Source: Nymphaea colorata
Taxonomy: Eukaryota; Streptophyta; Magnoliopsida; Nymphaeales; Nymphaeaceae
Direction of reading: 5' to 3'
Assembly (NCBI RefSeq): GCF_008831285.2
Contig: NC_045141.1
Location: 26,649,315 to 26,713,314 of the forward strand
Length of the DNA: 64,000 bases
In this document: positions 21,588-36,700 of the stretch, piece after piece
How positions within the stretch are numbered: position 1 is the first letter of the stretch
How the letters are laid out: each line of letters begins with the position of its first letter
Translations under genes and position numbers: made by a program
The notes under the pieces: model-generated
What the model saw: the letters and a program-made list of their open reading frames with translations, nothing else
Database searches by the model: none
Told to the model about the DNA's origin: nothing

Positions 21588-24500
21588 ATGGGCTGTGCTA
21601 CCTCCAGGCTAGAGGGCGAGGACACTGTCAGCCAGTGCAAGGAGCGCCGCCGCCTCATGAAACAGGCGGTGAAGTCCCGCCACCTCTTCGCGGCAGCTCA
21701 CTCCGATTACCTCCATCACCTCCGCCTCACTGGCGCCGCGCTCTCAAACTTTGCTGCTGGCGAGTCCCTGACTGTTTCAGAAGGGACTCCTCCAGTTTTC
21801 CTCCACCGCGCTCTCTCCTCGTCCGCCGACCATCCTCCCCGTCCTCCGCCCCTCCAATCGACCGCGAATTCTCATTCCTTCCGCGCGGTCTCCGCCTCCA
21901 CCTCCCACTTGCCATCCCCGGCGAACCCACACCCTCCCGCCAAAACTCTACCTACAGGGATCATGTCCGGCAAAACGAACCCCGCGTCCTTCTTCACCTC
22001 ATCACCGACCCACTCCAACGCCGGGTCTTCCCGTTCGTCCAATTTCCCTTTCGCCGGAAAACCACTGTTCGCTGATAAGACGAACTCCGTCTACTCGAAC
22101 ATGTCCCCTTCACAGTCCTCATCCTCAATGTGGAACTGGGAGAATTTCTACCCGCCATCACCTCCAGGGTCGGATTTCTATCGGCAGCGCGCGGAAGTGA
22201 AATCCCGCGAGCACGAGGCACACGCCACCGCCGAGCACGATGATCACACTACCGGAGAGCGGGAAGAGGTGCGGTGCAGCGACTGGGGAGACGGGTACTT
22301 CTGCAGCACGAGCGCTAGCAGCTCCGACGATGAGGACGGCCGGAGCGGCGGCGCGCCGGAGAACGCGGAATCTCGCTCGGAGAGTTGGGTTCCGGCGGAG
22401 TCCGCGGACAAGTTCAGCCGTAAATCGGATACCGAGGAGGTCGTTGACTCCTCAGTGAAGTGGAACGACGGCGTGGCAGAATTGAAGATAGTCAGGAGGC
22501 ACAAGGATCTAGCAGAGATCGCGGCAGCTCTTGAAGAGTGCTTCGTGAAGGCAGCCGAGGCCGGGAAGGAGGTGGCAGAGTTCCTCGAGATGGATAGGGA
22601 ACAGCTAGATCGGAATTTCCGGAACTTGACGAGTAAGGATTCTATGGGGCTTCGTTGTCCTCCATTGGACTTCTCAGATTTTGGTTCCGCATTGGATTTC
22701 TCAGATCATGTCATCCATCTCCGTTTCGTGATTTCCAAACTCAGAATTATGGTTCTTTTTTTTTTCTTTCTCTCTCAAGATAAATTCTCCAAATTCTCGA
22801 TTTAAATTGCTCTAATCCGGTGAAAACCGGGGTAAAATTTGTGAAGCCTTGGTATTTCAAGAATTTTGAGACTTAGTTTGAACACTTTTTTCTCTAGATC
22901 TTGTATGTTTTTTTTTTCTTTTGTTTCCTTTCAGTTCTTCTCGCGTCATCCGGCACCATTTTTTTGGCCATCTCGGAGCCACTAGAAATTTTCTATTTTT
23001 CATTCCCGGCAAGGTTTTCGGTTTCAGAGACAATTCATGTGGCACTTGCCAATTCTGTTTGCTATCTTAAGAATTTTCCACACGCCTTTTTCTGTGTTCA
23101 TGTGGAACTTTCCGGCTTCTCTTTGCCACATTCCGGCCAACTCTCTGTTCCCCCTTTGTGGTCTTAACGGGTGAAGCTTTTGGGCTTCATCTTCTTTCCA
23201 ATATCCAAACCGAAACCCTTTTCCTGCCTCCGGCGTATTGGCCGGAATCTGTGCTCTTTGCATCATCCCACTCAGCTTTGTCCAGTACTGAGCATTTTTA
23301 TTGGAAACTTCTCTTTGTCAGGGTTGCGGACAAAATAGTCTCAAAGAAAACCGGTTTCCTTTATTCCCTCTATTTTATCATTTTCACTCTCTGAAAATTG
23401 ATGAATCCCAAATTTACGCTTCTTTTTGTTTTTTGGGTTTTGCGAACGAGAACTGTAATATAAAAACTGTCTGGCGCTTGCGAATTTGTCATTTTTTGTA
23501 CCGATGAAGGGACGCGGAACAAATCATTTTTGAAGATTTAAGGGGCTTAAATGACAATTTTGAAATATCCAAAGAACATACCTGGACTTTGCTACCACAT
23601 GCTCAGATGCAACCTTTCGTAATTCAGAAGCCTCAGGGAATATCTCGATGACGCATCCACCTCCTCCTTTTTATTCAATGCCGAAACTATCCCTTCGTTC
23701 ATGGAGGAACTCAATCTGCAAGAGTTAAGATTAAGTTGGTCTCTGCTTTTTCACTTGAACAGCCACATGATCTTTTGGTAGCTCAACAGATTTAGCTTGA
23801 TCAAACACCGTCCAGTTTTTCCTGTTCCTCATGGTATTTGCTCTCTGTTGTTCATAGAGAAAGTGTATCACTCAAACAATTTCTTCGCCAACCTTTCATC
23901 AAGTTGGACGTCAAGACCTCCATTAGCAATCAAGTACAGCATGCAGGCAGGGGCTCTTACAGAATCAGGCGGCAGGAAAAGCCACTGTTCTACGTTGGAG
24001 CAGCTCCTTGCATGGGAGAAAAAGCTCTATGAAGAAGTGAAGGTAAGCATTTATTAGTTATCTTGGAAATGTCTTTATATGTATACCCTGTTACCTCCTT
24101 TAAGCTGTCTTTGCATGTAGCCCAAAAAATTTTGACTTGATCGCTGAGGAGACTCCTACTTTCGCTTTTGTCGCTGAGACTAGTTCCAACGGAAAATACA
24201 AAAAAGGAGGAAATTGATAATCTCTGATATTTCCTCAGGCACAAAATTAAACCCTCCATCCAGACTTTGTTTCAGGGTCCATCCATTGACAAAATATTCC
24301 ACCATTGTCTATCTCGAGATCTCTTCTACTTTCTGATACATAGTGCTAATCTCTTCACTGTAATAGGCAGTCAGCCACTAGTTTTTCTCTTCTACTTGTC
24401 ATGAGAAGAACTATATTGTCATCATTTGGTGAAAACTAACCAAAATTATTTTTCCGGAGAAATCTCACAAATCACTGCAACTACATGCATACAGCATACG

Positions 24501-26535
24501 TTTGCATCCTTTGAGAGAGATAATGATTAGTACATTCCTTCGTGGATGAAGGCAAGAGAGGCAGCAAAAATAGGACACGAGAAAAAGCTACATTCATTAC
24601 AGAGTCAAGAATACAGAGGAGAGAAGGAGGCCAAGCTGGACAAGACCAAGGCATCTATAAAGAAGTTTCAGTCGCTGATAATGGTGGCTTCTCAAGCTGT
24701 AACAACCACTTCCTCTGCTATTACTGCCGTCAGAGACAATGAGCTTGGTCCTCAACTCCTTGAATTTTGTTATCGGTAATAACACTGTTCTTTCTTTTTT
24801 AGTTTTTTTCTTTTCCTTTCTCCTTTCACCACTAAAGGAAACAAAGACGTGAGTGGTTTCTTTTATTATTGACTTCTGTTATATTCTTTCTAGATAGGGG
24901 AAGCTGGACATCCACATACTAGTAAGTGAACAGCTAGAATTTTTTCTCTCTCTCATGGCATGCTCAATGCCACTTCTAGTAGTACCTGTATCAACACTGA
25001 GGGCAAAATAAACTCAAGGTCCAGAAGAGAAGAGTCATACCTTGTATTGGAGTCATTTGAAGTCAACAACAATGCACTCTGCAATATGAATTTTGTTAGA
25101 AGAGCAAAATCTATAGCAGTAGTATTAAACTGCAGGAACTTGTTATTCAAAAATGGAACAGTTATGTGGACTAAAATGACTGTCTTCTGCAATGGGGCAT
25201 ACATCAATAACTACTGGTATGCCTGATGGTACTTTCATCATCCTGATGGATGTCAGGAAAATGTTAAATGTCACAGGACTGTATAGCTAGTTATTGTGAG
25301 TCACAGTAGAAGTAGGTCAGATGCTTGTAACAGAATTCTCAGCTTGCTATACCATGACTTGAGACCATTGGTGCTACAATTTTGGGCCTACCTATAGCAT
25401 CACATCTCAAGCGTATTCTATTCTGTTTTTCCAAAACGTAGACATATTATAGTGCTAATTCTATGCAGATGTAGCAAATATATAGCTTATCATTCTCCCA
25501 ATATGCATGGGACACCACTTCCTCTTTTTCCTCCGTTTGTGAGTTAGCAAATTTTGATCTGACATCTTGGTCACAGACTTTATTATTCTCTGTTAGTTGA
25601 TATGCACACACGTCACACGTGAGACTTATAGTTGATCTTATTTGATGCGTGATGCTAGTTTGGTGAGTGATACATGCATCTTATTAAGGTATTCTCCCTG
25701 CCGACTCTGTGCATGCAGGTTGATGAAAATGTGGAAGTCCATGAATCATGTTCACGAGATCCAAAATGATATTGTTCAGCAGGTCCGTGGTCTTATAAAT
25801 CGTTCTGATGTTGGTGAATCAACCACCGAACTTCATCGTCAGTCTACGCACCACCTCCAACTTGCTGTCTCAGGCTGGCATTCTTCCTTCTTCCAGCTTA
25901 CAAAGCATCACCGTGACTATATCCACTCACTGCATTCCTGGCTCAGGCTCACACTCTACCGCCTTGATGACTCGACGGAAAATGGCTCTGAGGGCATAGT
26001 TCCTGCAGCCTCTGAATCTGCCTCCAAGATTTACAACCTCTGCGAAGAGTGGAGACATGCTGTGGACCGCCTGCCTGACACAGTTGCTTCTGAGGCTATC
26101 AAGAGCTTCGTCACTGTTGTGCAAGCCATTTCCCTGCAGCAATCTGAGGAGCTTAGGTGCCGGAAGCGATCTGAAGCATCAGCAAGAGAGCTTGAGAAGA
26201 AAACAGCAGCACTGAGAGCACTGGAAAAGAAGTTCTATGGTTCAGTGAGCTCTTACTCGCTGGCAGGAATTAATGTACCTGGCAGCGGTTCAGACCCCAC
26301 AACCATTGATGCAAGGGATCCTCTAGCAGACAAGAGGCTAGTTGTAGCATCATGCCGGAGAAAGGCAGAAGAGGAGCTATCGAAGCATGCAAAGGCAGTG
26401 CAGGTAACGAGGGCAATGACACTCAACAACGTTCAAACTGGATTGCCCGGTGTCTTTCAGGCGATGACAGCATTTTCCGGTGTCTGCTCGGACACAATTG
26501 AAGCAGTTTACAACCATGCTAGAGAGACACTATAG
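21588..26535 (+). CDS. DUF630/DUF632 protein (NRG2/REL2-like family)
   Basis: Four exons: 21588-22632, 23858-24042, 24552-24775 and 25719-26535. Phases match at every junction and give 756 residues. The N-terminus [14 protein letters not shown] carries Gly2 and Cys3, a predicted myristoylation and palmitoylation signal for membrane attachment. Residues 1-60 are the DUF630 domain ([20 protein letters not shown]). A Ser/Pro-rich and then acidic region follows to about 300. DUF632 starts at about residue 304 ([16 protein letters not shown]) and runs through [44 protein letters not shown] and [11 protein letters not shown]. It ends in a coiled-coil-like basic stretch ([20 protein letters not shown] in character). 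The family includes Arabidopsis NRG2 (nitrate signalling) and rice REL2 (leaf rolling); which of these functions this copy has is unknown. Each intron 5' end can be read through as open sequence, but only the spliced form restores the family sequence. Confidence 0.92.
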
Positions 26536-27270
26536 ACATATTTATGATACGGCATCTCCAGGTGAAGCCCCAGGAAGCAAGTCGAGTCAGAAGAGGAACC
26601 ATAAAGATTTTGAATTACTATTTGAACGAGAATAAGGATTGCTATAAACTACTTTGTAAAGTTGTACAGGAATCTGGTGATTGTTGCTGTATGGTTAATA
26701 AATTTGGGTGTATGAAAAAACCCGTTCTATGGATCTTGTTTACGTAACCTCTCTCGTGTTTACCGATTTTGTACAGGGTCTTCTTCTATGCATTGTTACC
26801 TCAAATCAATCGACAAAATATCCATGTCCTATTTTGGGAGCCTTTTACCTGTAACTTCGTACATCCTTATCATTTCTTGCAGCGAGGCCAACTTCACGCT
26901 AGTCTTGATTCGGAACCATTGCATCGATCAATCCCTCGCCCGTTGAAACGTAACATACTGCCAGTATGAAGGCTTTGACGCCTGGTTAAAAAGGAGGTTT
27001 GGTGTGAGTGTGATAAGAACAGACCAAAGGAAAACTTTAATCACATCCTATTTATTATAAATAGTGAATTGACTATCATGTCTATAAACTCGAGTTCACC
27101 TAGTTGGAATAAGGTTTGATGATGATAATAATTATAATACAGGTAACAACTTAAAACGCGTATTCCTAAAAGAATTACCCTCTTCCATTTTTGACATCCT
27201 CCAGGGGAAGCTAACATACGGACAAATAACAGTAAATATATTCTGACGACAAATGGGCCTACCAGCAATC

Positions 27271-27339
27271 TATGACTGGTTAGGGCGTCATAGGTCGGTG
27301 CCGTCCTCATCAATGACGGCACCAACGAAACTAGTCATA
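27271..27339. repeat. Long imperfect hairpin
   Basis: GGTGCCGTC (27297-27305) and GACGGCACC (27315-27323) pair perfectly around a 9-base loop. Outside them, TATGACTGGTT (27271-27281) pairs with AACTAGTCATA (27329-27339) with one mismatch. The two sides differ by about a 10-base bulge. It may be a MITE remnant or a small foldback; a microRNA precursor is less likely because the arms are unequal. Confidence 0.5.
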
Positions 27340-29422
27340 ATCCTGTGTGTGGGCATTCAATTCGTGGCCAGGCAGACAGCAGACTTGGTCCGACCCTTTT
27401 GCGCTAGGGGTGCTTCGCACCAAGCGGGCCACAACCTTGTGGCACCTGATAGCGTCCTGGTAACTACTTTCCAGTGGCTCTCGTTGAATAACAGATCCAT
27501 TTTTGCTAACACTGGATGCATTTAAGTATGCGTCGTTGGAAATTTTATGACATAAAAAATAAACTAAACATAAAATAACATAATGTTAAAACAGGGAAAA
27601 GCTCAAAAGTTCTTTTTTAAGGTAAGAAAGCCAACGGATCCCATGTAATTTAGTTTTCCATGCTTGTAGCAAAAATTTTAAGCAAACTTTTGGGGTTCCT
27701 TCTCCCCTCATAATACTGACAACAACAAAAAAGGACGATAACATGTCACTGTTGAGACTAAACAGTAAAAGGTGAGGCATTGATCTTTTCAAAAGTTTGT
27801 CCTTAAAGACCAGTTGCATATAATTATGTCCTTGCTGCTTGTTAGCAATTTGCATTTGACTTAGTCACCAATTTTCCTTGTTCAAGTCTCAAGGGCAGTC
27901 GCTTATTCAGCATTCTGCCGCTTCTGCATATTGCCGACCCACAACTCCTCTTCCACGTTACTATTCATTCAGTAAATTTCCACTCAAATCCAAGATGCAG
28001 CATTTGCCCTTGAAACTTCGCAAGAACTGAGCATCGATTTTTCCTTTCTGTACTGGAGGAACAAAAAAGCTCAGAAAGGACTGCACGTTGTGTGCGTGTT
28101 GTTAGAGAGAGAGAGAGAGGAAGAGTTGATAAAGGTGAAGTACCACAAGAACAGGAGACAGAATAATTTTCCGGTTTGATTTCAAAAGAATTTGACTTTC
28201 GTCTGCACTGAAAAAGATACTCGAGGAAAAAGGAAATTGCCATCATTTTCCACTGCAATCCAGAAAACAAAGTTTGGGATGTACAACGCACAGAAAGAGC
28301 CATGAAAACCATGTAGTGTGGAAGCTACTTTTCCAAAGTGAAAAAGGTTTTGATGATATAACCGCTGGGCTTGCAGCCGTGCCTATTTTAGCCTGTCTCC
28401 ACGTCTGAACTTTTACCGTATGTTCCCAAAAGAAGGTTCCTTAACGAGTAAGTGATCAACGACAACATCAAAATTTAGAAGTTGGGGAAAAGCAGTTTAG
28501 GGATGCAAACCGCTGAGAGTCGGAATAGAAATAAATTGGAAATGGGATCAGAATCCGATCTGGTAGAGCCAAAAATTATATACCAACTTTCCAACAAATA
28601 GCATCCTTACAGGGACCGTTCACATTTCCGGCTAGGCGTTTGTGCCAGACAAATACAGGGACAAGATTAGTAGGTTAAGTAAACTGACGGTCGTCTCGGG
28701 AGAACTAAATCTCCACCATCCATGATCATGGTGGAAGGGCACAACTACGTAAATATGTTATTATATTTTTTCGACACCCCCATCACTTGGCATTCAGAAT
28801 GATTGAATGGTTGAAGGAGAACAGCTGACAGTAGAGATATCAGATCCATTAAAGAACTTTTAATATGATTCATTAGTCCTGCAACTGCAATCAGGAGCAA
28901 TACCCGGTCTGGTCCCTACGAATGGGGCCACTGACAGAGTAAGCAAGCACTAAAATTCCACAGTCTAGAAGCATACATTTATTGAAATTTTGTTTGCTAT
29001 TAAATGACAGGAGAAAAAAAACAAAGTATTTTAAAGGAGTGAGAATAGAATATAAAACCAACACCACATTTCTACGGGCTTCGAGATTTTGTGAACTGCT
29101 TTTCGTATGAAAGTTTTCTTTGATAAGCACATGCTTTTGAACGCGGTGCCAGCAGCTTTCTCACTTCTTGTGAGGCTTCTTTCCAGCCCTTTTTATCAGT
29201 TTGTTCTTAAAATACCATCGTCTGAGATTTTGCTTTTAAAAATTGGACACAAGCTTAACGTCATATAGATCAGCACGCGTCTGTGCAAATCCAAGAAATT
29301 TCCTTACTGCCAAAAAGCGCGCTTTTTGCCTCATTTTACGATTCAAGTGCTGCACCTGATATTGCTGAGACATGTTCTTTGGGTCACGCGCCTGACACTC
29401 GGGCATGGACACCAATCACACG

Positions 29423-29523
<101 letters not shown>

Positions 29524-32500
29524 CCAAAATTTTGTTAGTTTTGCCAAAAATAGTATTTTCAAATTCGTCAGTAGAACCAACGATACGGGTAAGCTTGTTC
29601 ACATTTTTTTATGACATGGGCGATAACCTTTCGTACACCCTAAATCCAAACCTGATGTCTCCACAAACTGTCTCAAGCAAGAAAGTGGTATTAACCTCAT
29701 TCAGATAAAGAAATAAGAATCGTGTAAAAGTCATGTGTTTGCCCTTGCAGAAAAACTAAATATGGAGGTCCAAAACAATTGCATGACAGAGGGCTTTAGG
29801 AAAAAAAGTGAGGGGAAGTGGCCAGGTTTCACAATCTTGATTGAACTGAAACTAACCTGCGGAAAACAGGGGTAATGGGTAGTTTCGACATTTAGATTGT
29901 TCTACAATAATTAAAAACATTTGTTTTCCGTAAGGAATATTAGAATGATTTAGTTACCTGCCACGAAATGGCACAGATTTCCTTTAGACTTGTTATCGTA
30001 CCATGATATGATATAAGGATATTTTGGCCGTGCATCGCAAAGATATTTTGGCAGTAGAAAAATAGTTGCATTTTGAGGCTTTAGGCGAAAAAGAAGGCCT
30101 AAATTTCCCGATGAAATGTGCCCAAAAATTTTTGCAGCCTTGCAGGCAATCATGAATTCAACAAGCCACTTTTTTAGGAATCGTCAAGGGATCAAAGTAA
30201 TCGGAAACCTAAGAATATCCAGCAATCTGTCTAAATATGAATTGAGAGAGTGTCGTGGACTCGCGTGCATCAGGAGGTTGCTGGTAAGTTGCTAGAACTT
30301 GGTAACATGAGGAACTTGTTAAATAGGCCACCCGTTCATATCAGGTGAGTACCACGACGGGGGAAAGGTTAACGAAAGATGAATTTCAGATTTGGAGCCG
30401 CCTCCTATGATGTGTAACATGAAGTTTTGTATCGAAAAGGGTCTGCATAATGGACGAGAAGAAGAAGCAACCGGCACACCACAAAATCTGCAAGTCTTTA
30501 CAGACGGAGAATTATAAAATATTGCAGAAACAAGAGGACCTTAAGCTAAAGTAACGAATATAATTACTGAAAGGAAATATAAAGAGATAGAATCCTAGCA
30601 AAAGAGGAAAAGGGATACATAAAGAAGATGGCACCCAGAAAAGAAGGCACGGAAGGAACTGTGGATGGTCTTCAACACGACAAAAGCGTCTTCTGAAACC
30701 CAATGCGGAAAGGGGCTACATCATCCACATTAGTTGGTCTCATCCAAACGTTATCAATGTGAAATTACAGAACCCACAACATGATTAAAGCTCAAAACGC
30801 TAATCATCCATCAACCCGAGTGGACGTTCTAGCTCTTATATCTCTTTATAAATGTGCTTTGGTAATCACATGATATGCATACATCGAAGAGGGATAGAGT
30901 TGACTCAGGGAGTCAGGAAGACCATGACGCTTGACTGCACATGCAACCGAGTATCATGCAACCCACGGCATGATCACTAACGTATAGCCAGTGTTTGAGA
31001 TCGTCTTTGGATGATACCGTAAAAAAAAATGGCACTTTGTGGAAACCGTGTTATCACAACGTGGTTTTTAACAGGTTTTCAAAACCTGATTTGTGTGTTC
31101 AGGCGACCCGACGAAAGCAAGTTCTATATAAAGAACTTCCAAGAAACATGCTTCCCTACTGAAAAGGAAAAGAACTCTTTCATCCTCCAATGCAAATAAA
31201 ATTTCCCACCCCCTTCCCAACGAAGTAACAACGCCACAGGTATGTCATTTCGCCAATATTTTGTCCGAGCATTCAACATTGGGGACATAAAAAAAAGTAC
31301 TATTCGGGGACAATAACATGAAGAAAACTAGGCAAAGGTTTGCATTATTAAAATGTACGGCTTAACCGGCAACGTTCTGATGACAGGCACCGAACCAAAT
31401 GCTACCCGCGGCCTAGTCCTAAAAAATAAATTTACCGAGCAAGTTGGGACAAACCAGGTGCCTAACAATCGATAGGGGAAGACAGAGAGTACCGATGTTT
31501 GAGACGAGTGCTGTCAGTCACACGCAAAGTAGGTTGAACTCCGTAGCTTGGGCCCGCCCTTGACTTTAAATGAATTTGCTTTGATTTAAGCTGACAATTG
31601 AATTAAATAGCTCCGCGACTCGAATTGTTTCAGTTCCATCTCAACTTGACTCAACAGGTCAGTAAACCGAACGTGGACCAACTTACCAGGATTACCGAAC
31701 CAAGAGTAAACAAGTTATCAAGCTTAGCACGATTAGACTCATCCGTTTAAAGGAACTATCAATAAGACGTTCCACAACAATAGGTCTGTCTAACAAGTAA
31801 CAACCTTATCGGTTCTTGTTAGATGTCTACTAAAATATGCTTCTATTTGTCAAATCAATTAATCTCATGTAAGCGTTCATACAAACTCATGAGATAAAAG
31901 TTAATCTGATATTCCAAAACTAATTGTACTTATCTTGGCATTCTTAAATCACACTCAAAGCCTCAGCCTCGAATTGCAATTGAACCTACGGTTAGATTAC
32001 AATATTAATCAAACATGGGACAAGCACAAGGGTATACTTCTCATTTTATGACTCAAGCTTCACTCAGGATCATCATGAGCCAAGTTCGAACTATTCAATG
32101 AACTAAGCTTACTCGTACAGTTTGTTCAGCTTGTGTCCTGGCCGGACTTTGGATGGATACTAGAACGATTCGTAGAGTTGGAACTACACTCCATGTCCAG
32201 CCGACGTTAGACGCTTAGACTAGGGATGACTGGATATAAAATGTGAGAATATAGTTGAGTTTTTTTTTTTTTGGGTCCAATACATTCAACTGAGCCTTAT
32301 TATTATACAATTAGTTTTCTTACCTTCTTTTTTTAGGGTGCTCTACATTCAACTGAACCTTATTAATGTATTTAGATTAGCCAGACCTTAGTGCCGCTCA
32401 TCATAATAGATGCTGTGGTTACTTGTGGAAAAGTATTGCATTCAGGGGTCGAATTGGTGATATACAGTAGGCAAAGCCATCCCTTTTCCTCCTGGACATA

Positions 32501-32731
32501 GGCCTTGGTTGGTCAAATAGAACCCATTAGCTTGAGTGTTTGTTTTCAGTTTAAAAAAAAAAAAAATCCATGGAAATCCAACTGAGAACATATCGTCTGT
32601 GCAACCTTTAAACCAACTATGCTATGCTCCTATAAGCTATTTAGAGGTCAAAGTTGTGGGAAAAGAAATTGCAATAGGCAACTATCCCCAACATCACTTA
32701 ACTAAAGCCAAACTAAAAGGCTTTTTGCTGC

Positions 32732-32789
32732 ACCGTGTAAAACCGTGAATGGTACATGTTACCGTGTAAAACCGTGAACGGTACATATT
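32732..32789 (+). repeat. Two tandem 29-bp units
   Basis: The unit beginning ACCGTGTAAAACCGTGAA occurs twice head to tail (32732-32760 and 32761-32789), with two mismatches. Each unit also holds two ACCGTG words. It lies in non-coding DNA. Confidence 0.85.
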
Positions 32790-33717
32790 AGAATTTAGAA
32801 TAGCAATTCATGAATCGTCATAAAAGTTCAATTTCACAGGGCTTTTTTTCTCTTTTCTGGACTGTAGACTTGATCTCGTCACTTGTTGATCTCATAGTGC
32901 TTCCTGAAAGGCTGAGTAGATGTACCCAGGTAGGGCAGGATTACTGACATTCGGTGAGGGAAAAAGCTCGATAAAGTACCAAAACACGCAGTAGCGTGTT
33001 AGTGTACTGATAAATTAAAGATGATACTGCACCATACTAATAAAAGCGGCGTAGAGTCACCTGGAAAAAGGAAACAATTACCCCTTTCTTACTATAAAAG
33101 AAGCTAGAAGAAATCCCATGACAATTCTACCCTTGAAATATTTCACCAAGTAGCATTCTCATGCGGTCATTGCATAATTTGCATTTGCTTAAAGGCCGCA
33201 TGGCTCCTTTTCTTATAGCTATTGGCAACAGTAAGGAGGCATTACCGGTCAGTGGGCCAGAACGGGTTCCTTGCGGCACTGAAATGACTACTGACAGGAA
33301 AGAACGTTACTAGGCACTGGAACGATGAAGAACGTCCATGCATCGTTAGGTTTTGAGAAGTCCCTTAACATCTTCAAGAACTTTAAGAATAAGGTAATCG
33401 ATGAACCAATTAAGGAATTTTTTCAAACGATTCCATGAACAAGATTCAACCATTTTCATGTCAGGTTTCTCAGATTCCTCATTTATGAAAACAATATGAT
33501 TAGACTCTTATAAGGTACCAACATAAAGGTGTGATGTTGGAAACCAAATGACATCCATGAAGTTCATTCAATTCCTTGCAATTACAGTGACCATAAGATA
33601 AGGAAATCAAACAAAATAGCATGGTACGCGTACGAATGAACAACTTGCAGATATAGGACATGGGGAATATTTAAACAATGTAAGCAAATCAGGAAGAAAG
33701 AAAAGTACTTAGCTTAA

Positions 33718-33782
33718 TTTCAGAGTTCATATATCCCGAAGCTTGAAAATTTTCAGAGTTTATATTTCCTGAAGCATGGAGT
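33718..33782 (+). repeat. Two tandem 33-bp units
   Basis: A TTTCAGAGTT(C/T)ATAT...CC(C/T)GAAGC unit is repeated from 33718 and from 33751 with several mismatches. On the minus strand it makes a short repeated peptide frame, which is probably a by-product of the duplication. Confidence 0.7.
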
Positions 33783-36700
33783 CTGACTGCAAAAGCTTGC
33801 TTCACAAAGTATAATTTCTCCTGTATTTTTAGAAAACGAAATGAAATGAGTCATCTATGAATTGGAAATACCAAAGCTAAAAGGAAATGCATGATAGTAA
33901 ACTAAATCTCACTTTTCTTAATTGCAGTATTCCGTTCTCATGGCAGCATAAGTTACTGAAATATACCATCAAAGAAAATCTTAAACTCCCTTGTAATTTT
34001 ATTATATTTGCCACTTCACAGTAATTCAACATAAAGTGAATTATCACCTTAGTTGTCAAAATCTCGACTAGTCTGACTGAATGGTTATCGACCAACTTGC
34101 ATTTCAGACCAACAACTAGTTCGTCAGATTAATCAATTGGCCAGCTAAGTAGTCCCTGACTAATAAATATATATGTGCATTCTTTATAATCAATATATGT
34201 GTTTTTGCATCCATTTCTATATATATGTTTATTGTTATCTTTTGCGCCTCTGCTAATTTGACTTCTCACCCCAATCATTTCAGTTAGTGTAGCACTGCAT
34301 TAGCTGTCATCGTAGAACAACAGCAGCCAATGATTGCAAGGGTCATGCATTCAAATAGAGCCTGCAAAGTTCTTTTGATCCACAAATACAGCCTACTAAA
34401 ATCATCATTTGTAATGCTGTTTTGTTTCCCTAATTTCTCGTGAGCGTGAAAAATGTGGATACATCATCATATCGTCACACTATGAAAGAAAAAATGTACA
34501 GAAAAGCACTCAATCCATGTATACCTTCACGCTCATTCATTTATTCTATCACACCGCTCCTAGAATTCTTCTACACAACACAGAAAAATGTGCCTGTCAA
34601 TCTTAACAAGTATGAGTCAAGCATTAAAAGAAGTATGCTTTCATTGTCATGCAAATTACTTGTAAAAATATTCTGAATATGTAGAAAATTGTGAAAAAAG
34701 TGGAAAATCGGCTTGAAACATATACACGAAGCTGTAAAAAAGCATCGAGAATAGAAGGTCAACATGACACCTACTTCGAAATTGTTCCTTAGAGAACCTA
34801 TTGCCCTTCAAAAACAAATTGGCTCAAAACATCAATATTCATGTCATCTAACTAGGACCCTCACTGCCTCGGACCTCATGTTGCTCCAGCTGTCTCTCAG
34901 CTTCAATCCGAAGCACATATGCACACAAATTCAGACTCCTAAGGCATAACACCATAGTCCATTTAATGCTACCACATATCGTCCCAGTAAATAATGGCAC
35001 TGTTTTGTTGACAGTTTCATTTTACTTTCCCACCAGTGAAAAATCACATATTTTCCTTATCAATATTCAAGAGAGAATAACATTTTTCAGGCAAAACCAA
35101 TTTAAAGGATGATAGTATTCCTAAGGATGACATGATGTTACTTTTAAGAATGACAAATAACCAATTTGACCATATTGTATCATCCGTAATCTGGTAAAGC
35201 AAACATCAAAGGCGAAGATCATTTCAAATGGTAGGCGACAAATGGATCAACAACATCAAAGCTTCAAACCATTGCTATTAGACTGTAATCTCTGTCAGCC
35301 ACATCGTCCTGCTATAAAGGAAATTATAGCATGTATTCTCAAATGCATAAACCAAAAAGGAACAAGCTCACCAGCATACAGACAGAGAATCTAGGCTATG
35401 TAACTTATGACTTCCTCAGCAAAAAAAAAAAAAAAAGTTCATGTTTTGTTACTAGTCTTGCCATACATTGGCATGTAATATGTACGTACAGTTACATTTT
35501 TAAAAGTTCATGTTTTATTGTTTTAGTTGCATGCAAAACTAGGCTATCGAAAATTTGGGGGTGAAAACTACACAAGAGTTTACTTTTAAGGGGGGCCATA
35601 GTTTCCACCACTCTTAACATGGGTTTATCTGTTCATCCTATTCCTTCTTTTGAAGCAACGACACAGCCATATATGAGCAGAGGTGGGGCATGAGCCACAA
35701 GAAAGTGGAAATGACACATGACATTGAAATCATCGACTATAATGATGGAACAGCAAAAGAGTTGACTCTGTAAGTTCATTACTTCATTTTCTTGAACAAT
35801 TCTCCGTATCATCTTTGGTTTGTCGCACTTCTATGTTTTTGCTTTGTTTTTGTTGATAACTTGTTAACTGACAAACATCTTCATGAGTCATATAGCTGAT
35901 TATTTCATGTTGCATTCCCTTTGAATCTTTGATTAGTTGCTTACTTGATTTTGAATTTATGTGATTGACACTGTTTGGACTTTGGATGAATCGATAGCAC
36001 GTACACACAAAAACACACATATTGCCACACCCTGGACCTATGTGACAAAAGACACAATGTTGCAAGCTGCGACAGTTATTCATCAATTCATAACAAAAAC
36101 ACATGCAGGAGAATCAACTTTTTTCTTCCTTCTATCAAACATATCAGAAATTTTTAAGCTAGTGCCTATGCTTGTAGTTAATTTGAATAGAAAATGAACA
36201 ATGTGGTAGAGTGATGCCACTCTGATAAGATTGCCGAGGATGAGATTCGCAAACTACAGTCTAGTGCAATATCAGTTCCACGGCTTTTGGACAATATTTT
36301 CTCATATACCTATTTGGCTATTTCATTAGATTTCAAGCTTCGGGGAAAACAAAAGGGAGAATATTCAAGTTGCATCCTGGTTTTGTATTTTCATGACAAT
36401 ATTTGTCAAAAACACCAAAGAGTAAAGCCCATATATCAGGTTGCATTATAAATTCTTAGGTGGACAATTCATGAAATTGATTTCCATATTGATATCGACA
36501 TGTTATTTAGATCCACTGAATTGGAAAAGGAATGCGTTTATGAAAAAGTATAATGGTGAACCAAAAAAGTCAAGCAAGAAAGTTTTGGTGAATGTCTCAT
36601 AATTCAAGTAAAAGTGTTGACATTGATGATCAGAGATTCAATCAAACAAAAAACCAAAATTGAAACTTATATTGATTAAATTCCAAGTAAATAAAAAGCA

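Noticed and set aside
36181-36320. Plus-strand frame reading IAEDEIRKLQSSAISVPRLL
   Set aside because: Protein-like in character, but isolated, about 40 codons long, without splice sites or flanking exons that I could link.
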